A stretch of DNA of 64,000 nt from JAVJUV01 sp040220415 (GCA_040220415.1 JAVJUV010000086.1:62001-126000), one strand, 5' to 3'; positions 1 through 8,390 are shown, counted from the first letter of the stretch. Translations and numbers: made by a program. Notes: generated by a model not told the origin, from the letters alone.

Positions 1-306
1 GGCTACACCGGTTCGGCGATCAATGCGCTTGGCCAGACCTACGAGTTGCGCGTCATCGCCGCGACCGTGATCGGCGGCGCGAACCTGCTCGGCGGTTACG
101 GCACGGCCTATGGCGCCATCGTCGGCGCCGCACTTCTCGAAGTCATTCGTAACGCGCTCCTGATGGCGGGCATCGACTCGAACTGGCAAGGCGCCTTCGT
201 CGGCATGTTCATCATCCTGGCGGTGTTGATCGGTCTGCGGACCGAAGGCGGCCGCAGCTATCTGGCGCAACTCAGGGATACGCTCCTGCCTCGGCGGGAT
301 CGTTAG
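1..306 (+). CDS. Sugar ABC transporter permease, C-terminal part (RbsC-like)
   Basis: The reading frame is open from the first base, so the gene begins upstream of the window. The visible 101 residues are the end of a ribose/xylose-type inner-membrane permease: the pattern VIGGANLLGGYGTAYGA followed by GAALLEVIRNALLMAGI and a hydrophobic GMFIILAVLIGL helix is typical of the BPD_transp_2 family. The protein forms the membrane channel for a monosaccharide importer. Its binding protein follows after 47 bp on the same strand, so the two are almost certainly one operon. The sugar cannot be told from this fragment. Confidence 0.9.
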   Translation, partial: GYTGSAINALGQTYELRVIAATVIGGANLLGGYGTAYGAIVGAALLEVIRNALLMAGIDSNWQGAFVGMFIILAVLIGLRTEGGRSYLAQLRDTLLPRRDR

Positions 307-353
307 TATCGCCGCTCCATCTGCGGGGCGGCACAACACAGGGAGGAAAAGCT

Positions 354-1352
354 GTGAAAAAGCTTTTGATTACTTCAGCACTCGCCATTTCGGCGCTTTC
401 GGTCGGTTCGACCGCCTTCGCACAGGACATCTTTGCCCTCGTGCCGAAAAACATGAACAACCCGTTCTTCGACCAGGCTCGCGACGGCTGCAAGAAAGCC
501 GAAGCCGAATCGAACGGCGCCTTCGTCTGCGAATACATCGGACCGGGCGAGCATGGCGGCGGTGACGAGCAGGTCCAGATCGTGATGGACCTGATCGCGC
601 GTGGCAACGTCAAGGGTCTTGGCGTGTCGCCGTCTAACGCGGCGGCAATGGCGGTTGCGGCTCAGGCCGCGAAAGAAGCCGGCATCCCGTTCATCACCTG
701 GGACTCGGATCTTCTCGATCCCGGCCTGCGGACGGCCTACATCGGCACGCACAACTACGAAATCGGCGTGAACCTCGCCAAGCGCGCGATGGAGATCAAG
801 CCCGATGGCGGCACGGTCTGCATCCAGTCGGGCGGCGCCGCGGCTGCCAACCACAACGAGCGTATGCAGGGTATCCGCGACACGCTCGGCGGCATGTCCG
901 GCACCACCTCGCCGGGCGAGCGTCTGACCGGACAGAACGGCTGGACCGAGGCCGACGGCTGCCCGCTCTACACCGACGACGACTTCCCGCGTGCCGTGCA
1001 GCAGTTCGAAGACTTCATGGCTGCAAACCCGGACCTCGACGCGTTCCTGCCGACGGGCGGCTTCCCGCAGTTCGTGCCTGACGCGAACCGCGCCGCGGTC
1101 GAGCCCTACAAGGACAAGATCGCTTCGGGTGAACTTGCGCTCGTCGTGGCCGACACCCTGCCGGTCCAGATCGACCAGATGCGGGAAGGCTACTCTGCCG
1201 GTCAGGTCGGACAGCGTCCGTTCCAGATGGGCTACGAGGTCATGCAGGCCTTCGCTCAGATGGCCGCTGGCGGCGAACCCCCGGCGGACCCGACCTACAC
1301 GGGCCTCGACGTCTGCACGCCCGAGACGGCCGACACCTGCATCGCCCAGTAA
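354..1352 (+). CDS. Periplasmic sugar-binding protein of ABC importer
   Basis: This 332-residue periplasmic protein captures the substrate for the permease encoded just upstream. Residues 1-24 form a signal peptide (MKKLL..., hydrophobic core, cleavage after TAFA). The mature part starts DIFALVPKNMNNPFF, a hallmark of the Peripla_BP_4 (RbsB-like) fold, with typical ITWDSD and TAYIGT segments further on. The start is GTG at 354, supported by a GGGAGG ribosome site at 341-346, 7 bases upstream. A strong hairpin lies directly after the stop, which would let the binding protein be made in excess over the downstream enzymes. The ligand is unknown; the neighbouring sugar oxidoreductases suggest an aldose. 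Confidence 0.92.
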   Translation: MKKLLITSALAISALSVGSTAFAQDIFALVPKNMNNPFFDQARDGCKKAEAESNGAFVCEYIGPGEHGGGDEQVQIVMDLIARGNVKGLGVSPSNAAAMAVAAQAAKEAGIPFITWDSDLLDPGLRTAYIGTHNYEIGVNLAKRAMEIKPDGGTVCIQSGGAAAANHNERMQGIRDTLGGMSGTTSPGERLTGQNGWTEADGCPLYTDDDFPRAVQQFEDFMAANPDLDAFLPTGGFPQFVPDANRAAVEPYKDKIASGELALVVADTLPVQIDQMREGYSAGQVGQRPFQMGYEVMQAFAQMAAGGEPPADPTYTGLDVCTPETADTCIAQ

Positions 1353-1369
1353 GGCGTTCCTGAAAACAG

Positions 1370-1396
1370 ACGGCGGCGCGGACCCCGCGCCGCCGT
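1370..1396 (+). terminator. Intra-operon GC-rich hairpin after the binding-protein gene
   Basis: A perfect 12-bp inverted repeat (1370-1381 pairs with 1385-1396, arm ACGGCGGCGCGG) with a 3-base loop sits 18 bases after the binding-protein stop and 24 bases before the next start. There is only a short T run (TTT), so it is more likely a partial terminator or 3' mRNA stabiliser than a full stop. This is a common arrangement after abundant binding-protein genes. Confidence 0.75.
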
Positions 1397-1420
1397 TTCC
1401 AATTCCGACAAGGACCACCC

Positions 1421-2176
1421 ATGCCCGACTTCGCCACCTACCCAAGCCTCAAGGGCAAGACCGTATTCATGACCGGAGGCGCCTCCGGCATCGGCGCGGA
1501 AATCGTCAGGGCCTTCGCCGCGCAAGGCGCGCGGGTCGGTTTCCTCGACCTCGACGCCGACGGCGCCGCCGCGATGCGGGAAACCACCGAAGGCACCGTG
1601 GATTACGAGATCTGCGACCTCCGCGACATCGACGCGCTGAAGGCCGGCATCGCCGCACTGAAATCCCGTCTCGGCCCCGCGAACGTTCTGGTCAACAACG
1701 CCGCCCGCGACGACCGCCACGACTGGAAAGACGTCACACCCGAGTACTGGGACGAACGCCAGGCAACCAATCTGCGCCACATGTTCTTCGCCATCCAGGC
1801 CGTCGCCCCCGACATGATCGCCGCCGGCGGCGGCTCGATCGTCAACATGGGCTCGAACTCCTGGTGGGAAGCCGGCGGCGGCTTCCCCGCCTACGCCACC
1901 GCCAAGGCCGCCGTCCACGGCCTCACCCGCACGATGGCCCGCGATCTCGGCCGCAACCGCATCCGCGTCAACACCGTCGTTCCCGGTTGGATCATGACCG
2001 AGCGTCAGAAAACGCTCTGGGCCACGCCCGAGGCGCTCGAGGCGCAAAAGCGGAAGCAATGCCTGCCCGACCTGATCGACCCGGTCTACGTCGCCCGCAT
2101 GGTCGTCTTCCTGGCCTCCGACGACGCCAGGATGTGCACCGCGAACAACTACATGGTCGAAGCAGGTTCGATCTGA
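1421..2176 (+). CDS. SDR family oxidoreductase, probable sugar dehydrogenase
   Basis: This is a 251-residue classical short-chain dehydrogenase. The nucleotide-binding motif TGGASGIG is at residues 18-25, the NNA motif at 92-94, and the catalytic Ser145, Tyr158 and Lys162 (YATAK) are all present. The C-terminal region ends in the usual glycine-containing tail. It lies between an aldose-type ABC importer and an aldo/keto reductase, so a likely role is NAD(P)-dependent oxidation of the imported sugar, like galactose, arabinose or fucose 1-dehydrogenases of this family. It is probably cotranscribed with both neighbours; the next gene starts 11 bases after its stop. The substrate is inferred from context only. 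Confidence 0.9.
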   Translation: MPDFATYPSLKGKTVFMTGGASGIGAEIVRAFAAQGARVGFLDLDADGAAAMRETTEGTVDYEICDLRDIDALKAGIAALKSRLGPANVLVNNAARDDRHDWKDVTPEYWDERQATNLRHMFFAIQAVAPDMIAAGGGSIVNMGSNSWWEAGGGFPAYATAKAAVHGLTRTMARDLGRNRIRVNTVVPGWIMTERQKTLWATPEALEAQKRKQCLPDLIDPVYVARMVVFLASDDARMCTANNYMVEAGSI

Positions 2177-2187
2177 GGGAGAAGACA

Positions 2188-3153
2188 ATGGAAAAGCGCA
2201 AGATCGGAACCACCGGCGTCGAGGTCACGCCGATCATGTTCGGCACCTCCGGCCTCGGAAACATGCCCGACACCTACGGCTACGAGGTCGACGAGGAACG
2301 CGCCTTCGCGACGATCCGCGCGATCTTCGACGGCCCGGTGAACTGCCTCGACACCTCCAACAACTACGGCTTCGGCGAAAGCGAACGCCGCGTCGGCGCC
2401 GTGATCCGCGAACGCGGCGGCCTGCCACCCGGCTTCGCCATCTCGACCAAGCTCGACCGCGACATGGCAACCGGCCACTTCACCGCCTCCCGCGCCCGCC
2501 GCTCGCTGGAAGAGAGCCTCGAACGCCTCGGCGTCGACCGGGTCCAGATGCTCCACCTCCACGACCCCGAGCATTGCGCCGACGTCACCGAGATCACCGG
2601 CAAGGGCGGCGCTCTGGAAGAACTGGTGAAGATGAAGGAAGAGGGCCTGGCCGACGCCATCGGCCTTGCGATGGGCACCACCGACCTGATGCTCGACATC
2701 CTGAAGCAGGGCTGGCCCTTCGACACGATCATCAACCACAACCGCTACACGCTTCTGAACCGCAACGCCGACCAGGTCTTCACCTGGGCGCACGAGAACG
2801 GCATCGCCGTCTTCAACGCCGCGCCCTACGCGTCGGGCGTGCTGGCCAAGGGCAGCGACCGGATGCCGCTCATCGCCTATGTGCCCGCCAGCGACGAAGA
2901 CCTGGAACCCGTCCGCGCGATCGAGGCCACCTGCGCCAGTCACGGCATCGCCACCGGCCCCGCCGCGCTGCAGTTCTCGCTCCGCGATCCCCGCATCGCC
3001 TCCACCATCGTCGGCGTCACCAAGCCCGAGCGCGTGGCCGAGACGCTGGCCTGGGCCGAGGCCCCGATCTCGGATGCCGCGTGGTCCGACCTGAACGCGC
3101 TGCCCTACTCGACCGGCGACGCCGAGGCCAAGCGCGAGTACAAGCCGGGCTAG
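2188..3153 (+). CDS. Aldo/keto reductase, D-threo-aldose 1-dehydrogenase-like
   Basis: This 321-residue TIM-barrel aldo/keto reductase begins at ATG 2188 with GAGGGAGA upstream. A much longer open frame runs upstream through the SDR, but only this start makes the family N-terminus (MEKRKIGTTGVEVTPIMFGT). Seen motifs are DTSNNYG with the catalytic Asp and Tyr, STKLDR with the lysine, and LHLHDPEH. The overall pattern resembles the L-fucose/D-threo-aldose 1-dehydrogenase and pyridoxal 4-dehydrogenase branch. It probably oxidises the imported sugar with NAD(P) as the last gene of the operon, before a terminator shared with the convergent acyltransferase. Confidence 0.88.
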   Translation: MEKRKIGTTGVEVTPIMFGTSGLGNMPDTYGYEVDEERAFATIRAIFDGPVNCLDTSNNYGFGESERRVGAVIRERGGLPPGFAISTKLDRDMATGHFTASRARRSLEESLERLGVDRVQMLHLHDPEHCADVTEITGKGGALEELVKMKEEGLADAIGLAMGTTDLMLDILKQGWPFDTIINHNRYTLLNRNADQVFTWAHENGIAVFNAAPYASGVLAKGSDRMPLIAYVPASDEDLEPVRAIEATCASHGIATGPAALQFSLRDPRIASTIVGVTKPERVAETLAWAEAPISDAAWSDLNALPYSTGDAEAKREYKPG

Positions 3154-3167
3154 GCCGCCCCCCCGGC

Positions 3168-3195
3168 GCCGGCCGGTGGTCAACCACCCGCCGGC
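3168..3195. terminator. Bidirectional terminator between convergent genes
   Basis: A 12-bp inverted repeat (3168-3179 against 3184-3195, one mismatch) with a 4-base loop lies where the aldo/keto reductase and the opposing acyltransferase meet. It overlaps the acyltransferase stop codon at 3180-3182. The T run is poor on either strand, so termination strength is uncertain. Confidence 0.55.
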
Positions 3196-5249
3196 GGCAA
3201 TGCGCGCGCAACCTCCTGGGGCAGCATCCTCAGGATTGCGGCCGCGCCCGCGACGCTCGGATGATCGTCGTCGAAATATAGCGAGGCGTCGCCCAGCATC
3301 GCATAGCAGCTCGCGACGTCGCAAAAGACCTCCGCAGGGTCCAGAAGCCGGATATCGGCATCCCCGGCGGCGAACTCCGCCAGTCTCCGCCGCACCTCGC
3401 CGCTTCGCGCCTCGTAATAGCCGAGCGGTACCGCCGGCAGGTGAAGCCCGGTCCTTCCGGTCCCGTCTCCCCCGCGGACCCGAGCATCGCGCCGGACAAG
3501 GAAACCCACGTCGCGCGCGATCTCGGGCACGGGCTGAAGCAGCACCACCGGGTGCCCCGCGGCCCGCAGGCGCGCCACCATCCGTTCGAAGCCCTGCCAG
3601 TAAAGCGCCCGCTTTTCCGCCGCTCCGGTCCCGCTTGCGATCGCCTTCGGGCCATTCGGCAAAGCCGGGTACATGCCCTCGTTGTCGCCATAAAGATAAG
3701 CTCCGTGGCGATAGACCACCAGGATCGGCGTGCGCGCGCCGCTCGTCTCCAGCATCGTGACAGCGGCCTCGGTCCAGTCGTTGCACCCCGGCATGTCCGA
3801 GACATACCCAAGCGCCGGCGGACAGCCCGATTTCGTCAGGTGCAGAACGCTTTCGTCCAGGGGTTCCATCATCCGCGCCAGCGCATAGGCCAGTTCGACC
3901 CCGTGGCTGTCGCCGAAGACCACCCACGAGACGTCGCCGCCCCCGAAATAGGCGCAGGCGACCTCCGGCTGTTTGCTGTGGCAGCGATCCCGCATCGGGC
4001 TGGCGCTTGCGCTGTTCAACGCCTCAAGAACCGGCGGATCGAACCGCCACTTGCCTAGCCCCCCGGTCAGATGACCGGCAAGCCCGACCAGCACCATCGC
4101 CGCTGTCGCACCGCCCAGCCCCCAGGCGACAGGGCCGAAGGGCACCGCCCGTCCCCGGAATGGCTGCTCCACTAGGCGCCAGCTTGCCCAGGCAAGTCCC
4201 AGTACCAGAAAGCAAAGCCCGGCCATCTGCACAGGCGATGGCGGATCGACCTGCGCCAGGCGCGCGAAGGCGAAGACCGGCTGGTGCCAGAGATAGGCGC
4301 TGTACGAGACAAGGCCGACGCCGACCAGCACGGGACGGGTAAGACCCCGATGAACCCTGCCTCCGGGCCGCGCGCACAGAAGCAGTATCACCGTCCCCGC
4401 GACGGGTGGCACCAACGCCAGCCCGGGAACCGGCAGGCCATGCGGAAAGAAGACCAGCGACACTCCCAGAACGACCAGCCCTCCCCAGGCAAGCGCGTTC
4501 CGGTTCCGGCCAAGATACCGCCAGAAGGCGGGTCCGCTTTCCCCGTCCGGCAGACCATGCCGCACGGCAAGGTATCCCGCGATACCGCCGGCCAGCAATT
4601 CCCACGCGCGCGCCGGCAGCAGGTAGAAGGCCGCCTTGGGCGCGGATTGCGCCATGATCTCCGCCACGGCCAGCCCGACCAGAAGCGCCGCAACAAGCAC
4701 AGGCAGGACCAGGCCCCGCCGCCAGAGCAGGACAAAGACCAGAGGAAAGACCAGGTAGAACTGCTCCTCCACCGCCAGCGACCAGGTGTGTATCATCGGC
4801 AAGACACCCGAATCCGGCGAGAAATAGTCGGATGTCAGCCAGAAATAGATATTCGACGAGAAAATACCAGTTGCCACAATACTTTGCGAAAAGTCCTTCA
4901 TCTGCGAAGGCGTCATGAGAATCCACGCAGCGGCAAGCGATGCCAGCGTGACAACGACAAGGGCCGGAAGGATGCGCCGCACCCGGCGCTCGTAAAAGCC
5001 CGACAGCGTGAAGCTGCCCGCGATCATGTCGCGGGCCAGAATTCCGGTGATCAGAAATCCCGACAGCACGAAGAACACATCGACGCCCAGAAAGCCGCCA
5101 CGGACAAGGCGCGAAAAGGGTTCGCCGGCGTGGGAGACGATGACCGAGACAACGGCAATGGCGCGCAGACCGTCTATCTCGGGCCGATAGCCCGGAAGGC
5201 CCCGCAGAGAAGACGGGCCGGATCCGCTCAATGACTGTGCATAAGACAC
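3180..5249 (-). CDS. OafA/YrhL-like acyltransferase with C-terminal SGNH domain
   Basis: This 689-residue membrane protein has the acyltransferase-3 domain in its N-terminal half (residues about 22-370). It starts YRPEIDGLRAIAV, has the GGFLGVDVFFVLSGFLI signature and about ten hydrophobic helices. A C-terminal SGNH hydrolase-like domain carries VVFGDSHGVE (the GDSH block) and the late DDDHPS block with the Asp/His pair. Such proteins move an acetyl group across the membrane onto surface polysaccharide, lipopolysaccharide or peptidoglycan sugars. The start ATG at 5249 gives the usual short cytoplasmic lead. It lies downstream of dusA on the same strand but is separated by 369 bases, so it probably has its own promoter. 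Confidence 0.92.
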   Translation of the reverse strand: MSYAQSLSGSGPSSLRGLPGYRPEIDGLRAIAVVSVIVSHAGEPFSRLVRGGFLGVDVFFVLSGFLITGILARDMIAGSFTLSGFYERRVRRILPALVVVTLASLAAAWILMTPSQMKDFSQSIVATGIFSSNIYFWLTSDYFSPDSGVLPMIHTWSLAVEEQFYLVFPLVFVLLWRRGLVLPVLVAALLVGLAVAEIMAQSAPKAAFYLLPARAWELLAGGIAGYLAVRHGLPDGESGPAFWRYLGRNRNALAWGGLVVLGVSLVFFPHGLPVPGLALVPPVAGTVILLLCARPGGRVHRGLTRPVLVGVGLVSYSAYLWHQPVFAFARLAQVDPPSPVQMAGLCFLVLGLAWASWRLVEQPFRGRAVPFGPVAWGLGGATAAMVLVGLAGHLTGGLGKWRFDPPVLEALNSASASPMRDRCHSKQPEVACAYFGGGDVSWVVFGDSHGVELAYALARMMEPLDESVLHLTKSGCPPALGYVSDMPGCNDWTEAAVTMLETSGARTPILVVYRHGAYLYGDNEGMYPALPNGPKAIASGTGAAEKRALYWQGFERMVARLRAAGHPVVLLQPVPEIARDVGFLVRRDARVRGGDGTGRTGLHLPAVPLGYYEARSGEVRRRLAEFAAGDADIRLLDPAEVFCDVASCYAMLGDASLYFDDDHPSVAGAAAILRMLPQEVARALPPAGG

Positions 5250-5618
5250 AATTTTTCACTTTGCCGCCCGGCGAATACCCCCCGCCCGGGCACGGCTACC
5301 CCTTACATACGCCCGTCATCCTACAACACATCGGGAATTTCACATATAGCGGCATCCCGGGTTGCCCGGACGCAACCGGAAACAGACTGTATCCCCGCCA
5401 CCCGTGTGCCGGACGAAAAATGAACGCGTCTTAACCTTGGTAAACGGTCGCACAAGATGTGGGGCGTTAACGGGTCGCGCGATCTAGAGGCACCGACAGA
5501 ATACCGACGTGATACCGACGTTATACCGACGTGTGGAATCGCACCGGATCCCCTACAAAATATGGGCGTTAACGATTTTGAGCAGTTGCGCGCAACGCAC
5601 CGCGTTCGGACGTTGCGT
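5250..5618. other. Intergenic region with duplicated GGGCGTTAACG words
   Basis: There is no convincing gene in this 369-base gap. The word GGGCGTTAACG occurs at 5462-5472 and again, same orientation, at 5564-5574. It contains the palindrome GTTAAC. Between the two copies lies a three-unit 11-bp tandem repeat (annotated separately). The arrangement could be an operator region for the acyltransferase gene, but no known binding-site family was recognised. Confidence 0.5.
5501..5533. repeat. Three tandem 11-bp repeats (ATACCGACGTK)
   Basis: Three head-to-tail copies of ATACCGACGTG/T lie at 5501-5511, 5512-5522 and 5523-5533, differing only in the last base. An 11-bp period is one helical turn, so the repeats present the same face of the DNA. 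They sit midway between the two GGGCGTTAACG words, 250 bases upstream of the acyltransferase start and just beyond the dusA 3' end. The function is unknown. Confidence 0.8.
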
Positions 5619-6620
5619 TTACGCCGCGCGAAGCTCGCTGATTTGGTCCAGTGCCGACAGCAGCAGATCGACCCCTGCACCGTCCCGCGTCGCCCCCTCC
5701 GACAGCACCCGCCGCCACGCCCTCGCCCCGGGCTTTCCGGCGAAAAGCCCCAGCATATGCCGCGTCACCGAATGCAGCCGCCCGCCCTCGGCCAGATGCG
5801 CCTCGATGTGCGGGATCATCGCGTGAACAACGTCGCGCGGATCGTCGAAGGGATCGTCCGCGCCGAATATCCGGCTGTCCGCCCGCCCCAGGATATCCCA
5901 GGGCGCGTGATAGGCCGCGCGCCCGATCATCACGCCATCAAGCCCCTCTGACAGGAATTCTTCTGCCTGATCAAGACTTTCCACACCGCCGTTCACGCTG
6001 ATATGAAGGCCCGGAAATGCCGTTTTCATCTCGCGGACCAGCCCGTAATCCAGCGGCGGAACCTCGCGGTTTTCCTTTGGCGAGAGGCCCTGAAGCCAGG
6101 CCTTCCGGGCATGAATGGCCACCCGCCCGACACCCGCCTGCCGGACCTTCTCCAGGAAATCCGGCAGCACCTCGGACGGTATCTGGTCGTCGATCCCGAT
6201 CCGGCATTTGACCGTCACAGGCACATCCACCGCCGCGATCATCGCCGCGCAGCACTCGGCCACCAGCTCCGGCGTCTTCATCAGAACCGCCCCGAATGTG
6301 CCCGACTGCACCCGGTCCGACGGGCAGCCGACGTTAAGGTTTATCTCGTCATACCCCTCTTCGGCCCCCATCCGCGCCGCAGCCGCCACCTCGCCCGGCT
6401 CCGATCCCCCCAGTTGAAGGGCAACAGGATGCTCGAAATCATCGAACCGCAACAAATGCTTAGCCCCACCCCGCACCAGCGCCGGAGCCGTCACCATCTC
6501 GGTATAGAGAAGCGCCCGCCGGCTGATCAGCCGATGCAGAAAACGGCAGTGCCGGTCCGTCCAATCCATCATAGGCGCAGAAGATAACCGCGCTGCCGCA
6601 GTGGCTGCGTTGTTGGGCAT
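5619..6620 (-). CDS. dusA: tRNA-dihydrouridine synthase A
   Basis: This 333-residue FMN- and NADPH-dependent enzyme reduces uridines in the D-loop of tRNA to dihydrouridine. The N-terminal SSAPMMDWTDRHCR, EMVTAPALVRGG and NLNVGCPSDRVQ with catalytic Cys99 identify the DusA subfamily, as does HARKAWLQGLSPKENR later. The start is ATG at 6620. The first 20 codons coincide with a DNA segment (6564-6587) that recurs at the ends of accessory elements downstream. The 5' end of dusA is a known integration target for a family of tyrosine recombinases, and this copy appears to have been rebuilt by such an insertion (see att features). Confidence 0.95.
   Translation of the reverse strand: MPNNAATAAARLSSAPMMDWTDRHCRFLHRLISRRALLYTEMVTAPALVRGGAKHLLRFDDFEHPVALQLGGSEPGEVAAAARMGAEEGYDEINLNVGCPSDRVQSGTFGAVLMKTPELVAECCAAMIAAVDVPVTVKCRIGIDDQIPSEVLPDFLEKVRQAGVGRVAIHARKAWLQGLSPKENREVPPLDYGLVREMKTAFPGLHISVNGGVESLDQAEEFLSEGLDGVMIGRAAYHAPWDILGRADSRIFGADDPFDDPRDVVHAMIPHIEAHLAEGGRLHSVTRHMLGLFAGKPGARAWRRVLSEGATRDGAGVDLLLSALDQISELRAA
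6564..6587 (-). other. Attachment-site core inside the dusA 5' end
   Basis: The 24 bases beginning ATCCATCATAGGCGCAG encode part of the DusA motif APMMDW on the minus strand. The same word recurs at 9077-9100 with 22 of 24 bases identical and, more decayed, at 39436-39459. The first 8 bases recur at 19979-19986. All copies have the same orientation, as expected of attL/attR sites left by islands inserted in tandem at dusA. Confidence 0.75.
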
Positions 6621-6827
6621 TCAGAGTTCTCCTCAGGTGCGCCCACTACCAGAACGGACCCGCTGTGCACACCATACGCACACGGCGCCTGTCCTGCCAC
6701 CCCACCCCGTACAAAGACAGGAAGACGGCGGCGTTTGGGTTGGGGTGCCTCGAAACAGGGGGCATCGCTGAACCCTTCAGATTCAACAAATGTTGTAATG
6801 TGGGAAATGATCGACTATCCTTTTAGA

Positions 6828-7094
6828 ATGCCCAGACTCTCGATCGACATCTCGCCGGAAGACCACCAGAAGCTCAAAGCCATCGCTGCTCTCAAGGGGC
6901 AGAGCATCAAGGACTATGTCTTGGGTCGAGCGCTTGGCGACACCCCTGCCCTTGCCGGGATGAGCGAGGACCAGGCTTTCACGGCGCTGGCCAACTTCCT
7001 GGAGCCGAGGATCGAGCAGGCGCAGCGCGGCAAACTTTCCGGCAAGTCCCTTGACGAGATCCGGCGCGAAGAACGCAAGCGCGCAGGGGTCTAG
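6828..7094 (+). CDS. ParD-like antitoxin of type II toxin-antitoxin pair
   Basis: This 88-residue protein starts MPRLSIDISPEDHQ, followed by KLKAIAALKGQSIKDYVLGRAL, a ribbon-helix-helix DNA-binding pattern seen in ParD-like antitoxins. The C-terminal half is charged and probably wraps the toxin. The open frame extends upstream to 6735, and ATGs at 6798 and 6807 are possible, but 6828 matches the conserved N-terminus. No strong ribosome site precedes it. The toxin gene begins 8 bases after its stop. Such antitoxins usually repress their own promoter, which would lie in 6621-6827. The pair sits at the dusA edge of an accessory element and could stabilise it. Confidence 0.85.
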   Translation: MPRLSIDISPEDHQKLKAIAALKGQSIKDYVLGRALGDTPALAGMSEDQAFTALANFLEPRIEQAQRGKLSGKSLDEIRREERKRAGV

Positions 7095-7102
7095 CCCAAT
7101 CC

Positions 7103-7402
7103 ATGCCGAGCTACGACCTTACGCTTGCGGCGGAAGAAGACCTCAGGGGTATCTGGCGGTATTCGTTAGAAACCTGGGGACCCGAACAAGCCGACAAGTA
7201 CCTTGATCAACTCGGGGACTGCTTCAACGCGATCGGAAGCAGACGAACGCCGCCAAGGTCATTGCCGCAATTGCCGGGCGAAGTCTGCATCCATCGGTGC
7301 CAGCGTCACTACATCTTCTGGCTTGCAATCGACCGCCCCATCATCATCGCCGTCCTGCACGAGAAAATGGATGTCGTGCAGAGGCTGGCAGACCGGATCT
7401 AA
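7103..7402 (+). CDS. RelE/ParE family toxin
   Basis: This is a 99-residue RelE/ParE-fold protein. The N-terminus YDLTLAAEEDLRGIWRYS and the C-terminal run CQRHYIFWLAI...IIAVLHEKMDVVQRLADRI are typical of ParE toxins, which in characterised members poison DNA gyrase. Length and gene order (antitoxin first, 8-base gap) are standard. It appears intact. The target is inferred from family; RelE-type mRNA cleavage is not excluded. Confidence 0.88.
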   Translation: MPSYDLTLAAEEDLRGIWRYSLETWGPEQADKYLDQLGDCFNAIGSRRTPPRSLPQLPGEVCIHRCQRHYIFWLAIDRPIIIAVLHEKMDVVQRLADRI

Positions 7403-7503
7403 TGGCCTGACTGAAAGCTTGCGGTCCAGAGCCCAGTCATCCCTGCCCATACGGAGTCAAGCTGTCAAAGATGACTGATTTGAACTGGCTTCGTTCAGGC
7501 CAT
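7402..7503. repeat. Imperfect 102-bp inverted repeat after the toxin gene
   Basis: The ends ATGGCCTGACTGAA (7402-7415) and TTCGTTCAGGCCAT (7490-7503) are inverted copies matching at 12 of 14 positions. Inner words also pair (CAGTCAT with ATGACTG, AGCTTG with CAAGCT), so the whole segment could fold as a long branched hairpin. It may act as a terminator for the toxin-antitoxin operon or be a small non-coding mobile element. The rest of the gap to 7709 holds an inverted pair around 7551-7621 (CCTATCGCT/AGCGATAGG) and a GATTAACCG direct repeat near 7643-7662, with no gene. Confidence 0.55.
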
Positions 7504-7709
7504 GAAACAGAATGGTGCGGCCTTACTGGACAAACGAGGGTCATCTAATGGCCAGCCTATCGCTTTTCCGGCATGTCGTAACGCACGCAACGCCACAGTC
7601 GCGGATACAGCGATAGGCCTGCGGATTACAGCCGAACGCATGATTAACCGAGGATTAACCGCGATACGTCAGTCTGCCGAGGTTTTGCAATACCGGGCTG
7701 GGGATCACG

Positions 7710-8390
7710 ATGTACGAATTTCGCAGCGCAACGCTTCAGGAGGCCGCTCACCAGGCGCTCCGATATCCGGCGTTGTCGACAAAGAAGCTGGCCAAGGTGG
7801 CGGCGAAATTCGACTTCACTGCCCGCCTACGGATGGGAAACGTTCTATTCGTCGGTGAGGGCAATCTGAGCTTTGCCCTGACGATGTCGCGCAAGCCGCG
7901 CGTTCCAACCTCCTCGATCCTGGCGACAGTGTACGAGGCAGAGGAAGACTTGACGGACACCGCCTACGACAATGCGCGCAAGCTTCTGAAACTCGGATGC
8001 AGCGTCAAAACGGGCGTGGATGCGACACGGCTTTATGACACCATAGGGAAACGCCAGTTCCGAACAATCATATTCCAGTTTCCAAACGTTGCCTCCCGTG
8101 ATCCACGCTACGGACAAAATCCAAATCATGTCCTGGTAGCCCGCTTCCTCAAGAGCGCCCGAAACCACCTGAAACCGGGCGGCCTCGTGATCGTCTCGAC
8201 CGTGGATAGCCCATTCTATGAGGGTGCGTTCAAAATGGACGATGCGGCACGCAAAGCAGGCTTTGCGGCTCCGGACATCTACACTTTCGACCCCAAAGAC
8301 TACCCAGGATATTCCCACCAAAACACCGCCAACGAGGAGTCCGCTGCCGATGGCCACACCGCCTTCGCAACTTTCGTTTTTTCCGGATGA
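7710..8390 (+). CDS. BMT5-like (DUF2431) Rossmann-fold methyltransferase
   Basis: This 226-residue protein carries the signature of the BMT5/DUF2431 domain. The S-adenosylmethionine-binding motif NVLFVGEGNLSF is at residues 44-55, then ATVYEAEEDL, GVDATRLYD, the IIFQFPNV block at 120-127 and LKPGGLVIVSTVDSPFYEG. The eukaryotic founder (yeast Bmt5) methylates N3 of a uridine in 25S rRNA, so RNA is the inferred substrate. ATG 7710 has GGGGA 5 bases upstream. The next gene, an AlkB-like dioxygenase, starts inside its last 41 bases. The first 40 residues have no recognised domain. Bacterial members are little characterised, so the actual target is open. Confidence 0.8.
   Translation: MYEFRSATLQEAAHQALRYPALSTKKLAKVAAKFDFTARLRMGNVLFVGEGNLSFALTMSRKPRVPTSSILATVYEAEEDLTDTAYDNARKLLKLGCSVKTGVDATRLYDTIGKRQFRTIIFQFPNVASRDPRYGQNPNHVLVARFLKSARNHLKPGGLVIVSTVDSPFYEGAFKMDDAARKAGFAAPDIYTFDPKDYPGYSHQNTANEESAADGHTAFATFVFSG

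Noticed and set aside
375..1445. Long minus-strand open frame of about 356 codons opposite the sugar-binding protein
   Set aside because: It is a shadow of the plus-strand gene in GC-rich DNA: arginine- and valine-rich, no domain, no ribosome site.
2149..3927. Long minus-strand frame of 592 codons across the aldo/keto reductase and acyltransferase
   Set aside because: Both real genes are better supported by family motifs; this frame has low-complexity composition and crosses two unrelated genes.
7502..7858. Plus-strand frame of 118 codons before the BMT5-like gene
   Set aside because: No motif, overlaps the well-supported methyltransferase start in another frame, and lies in a repeat-rich regulatory gap.
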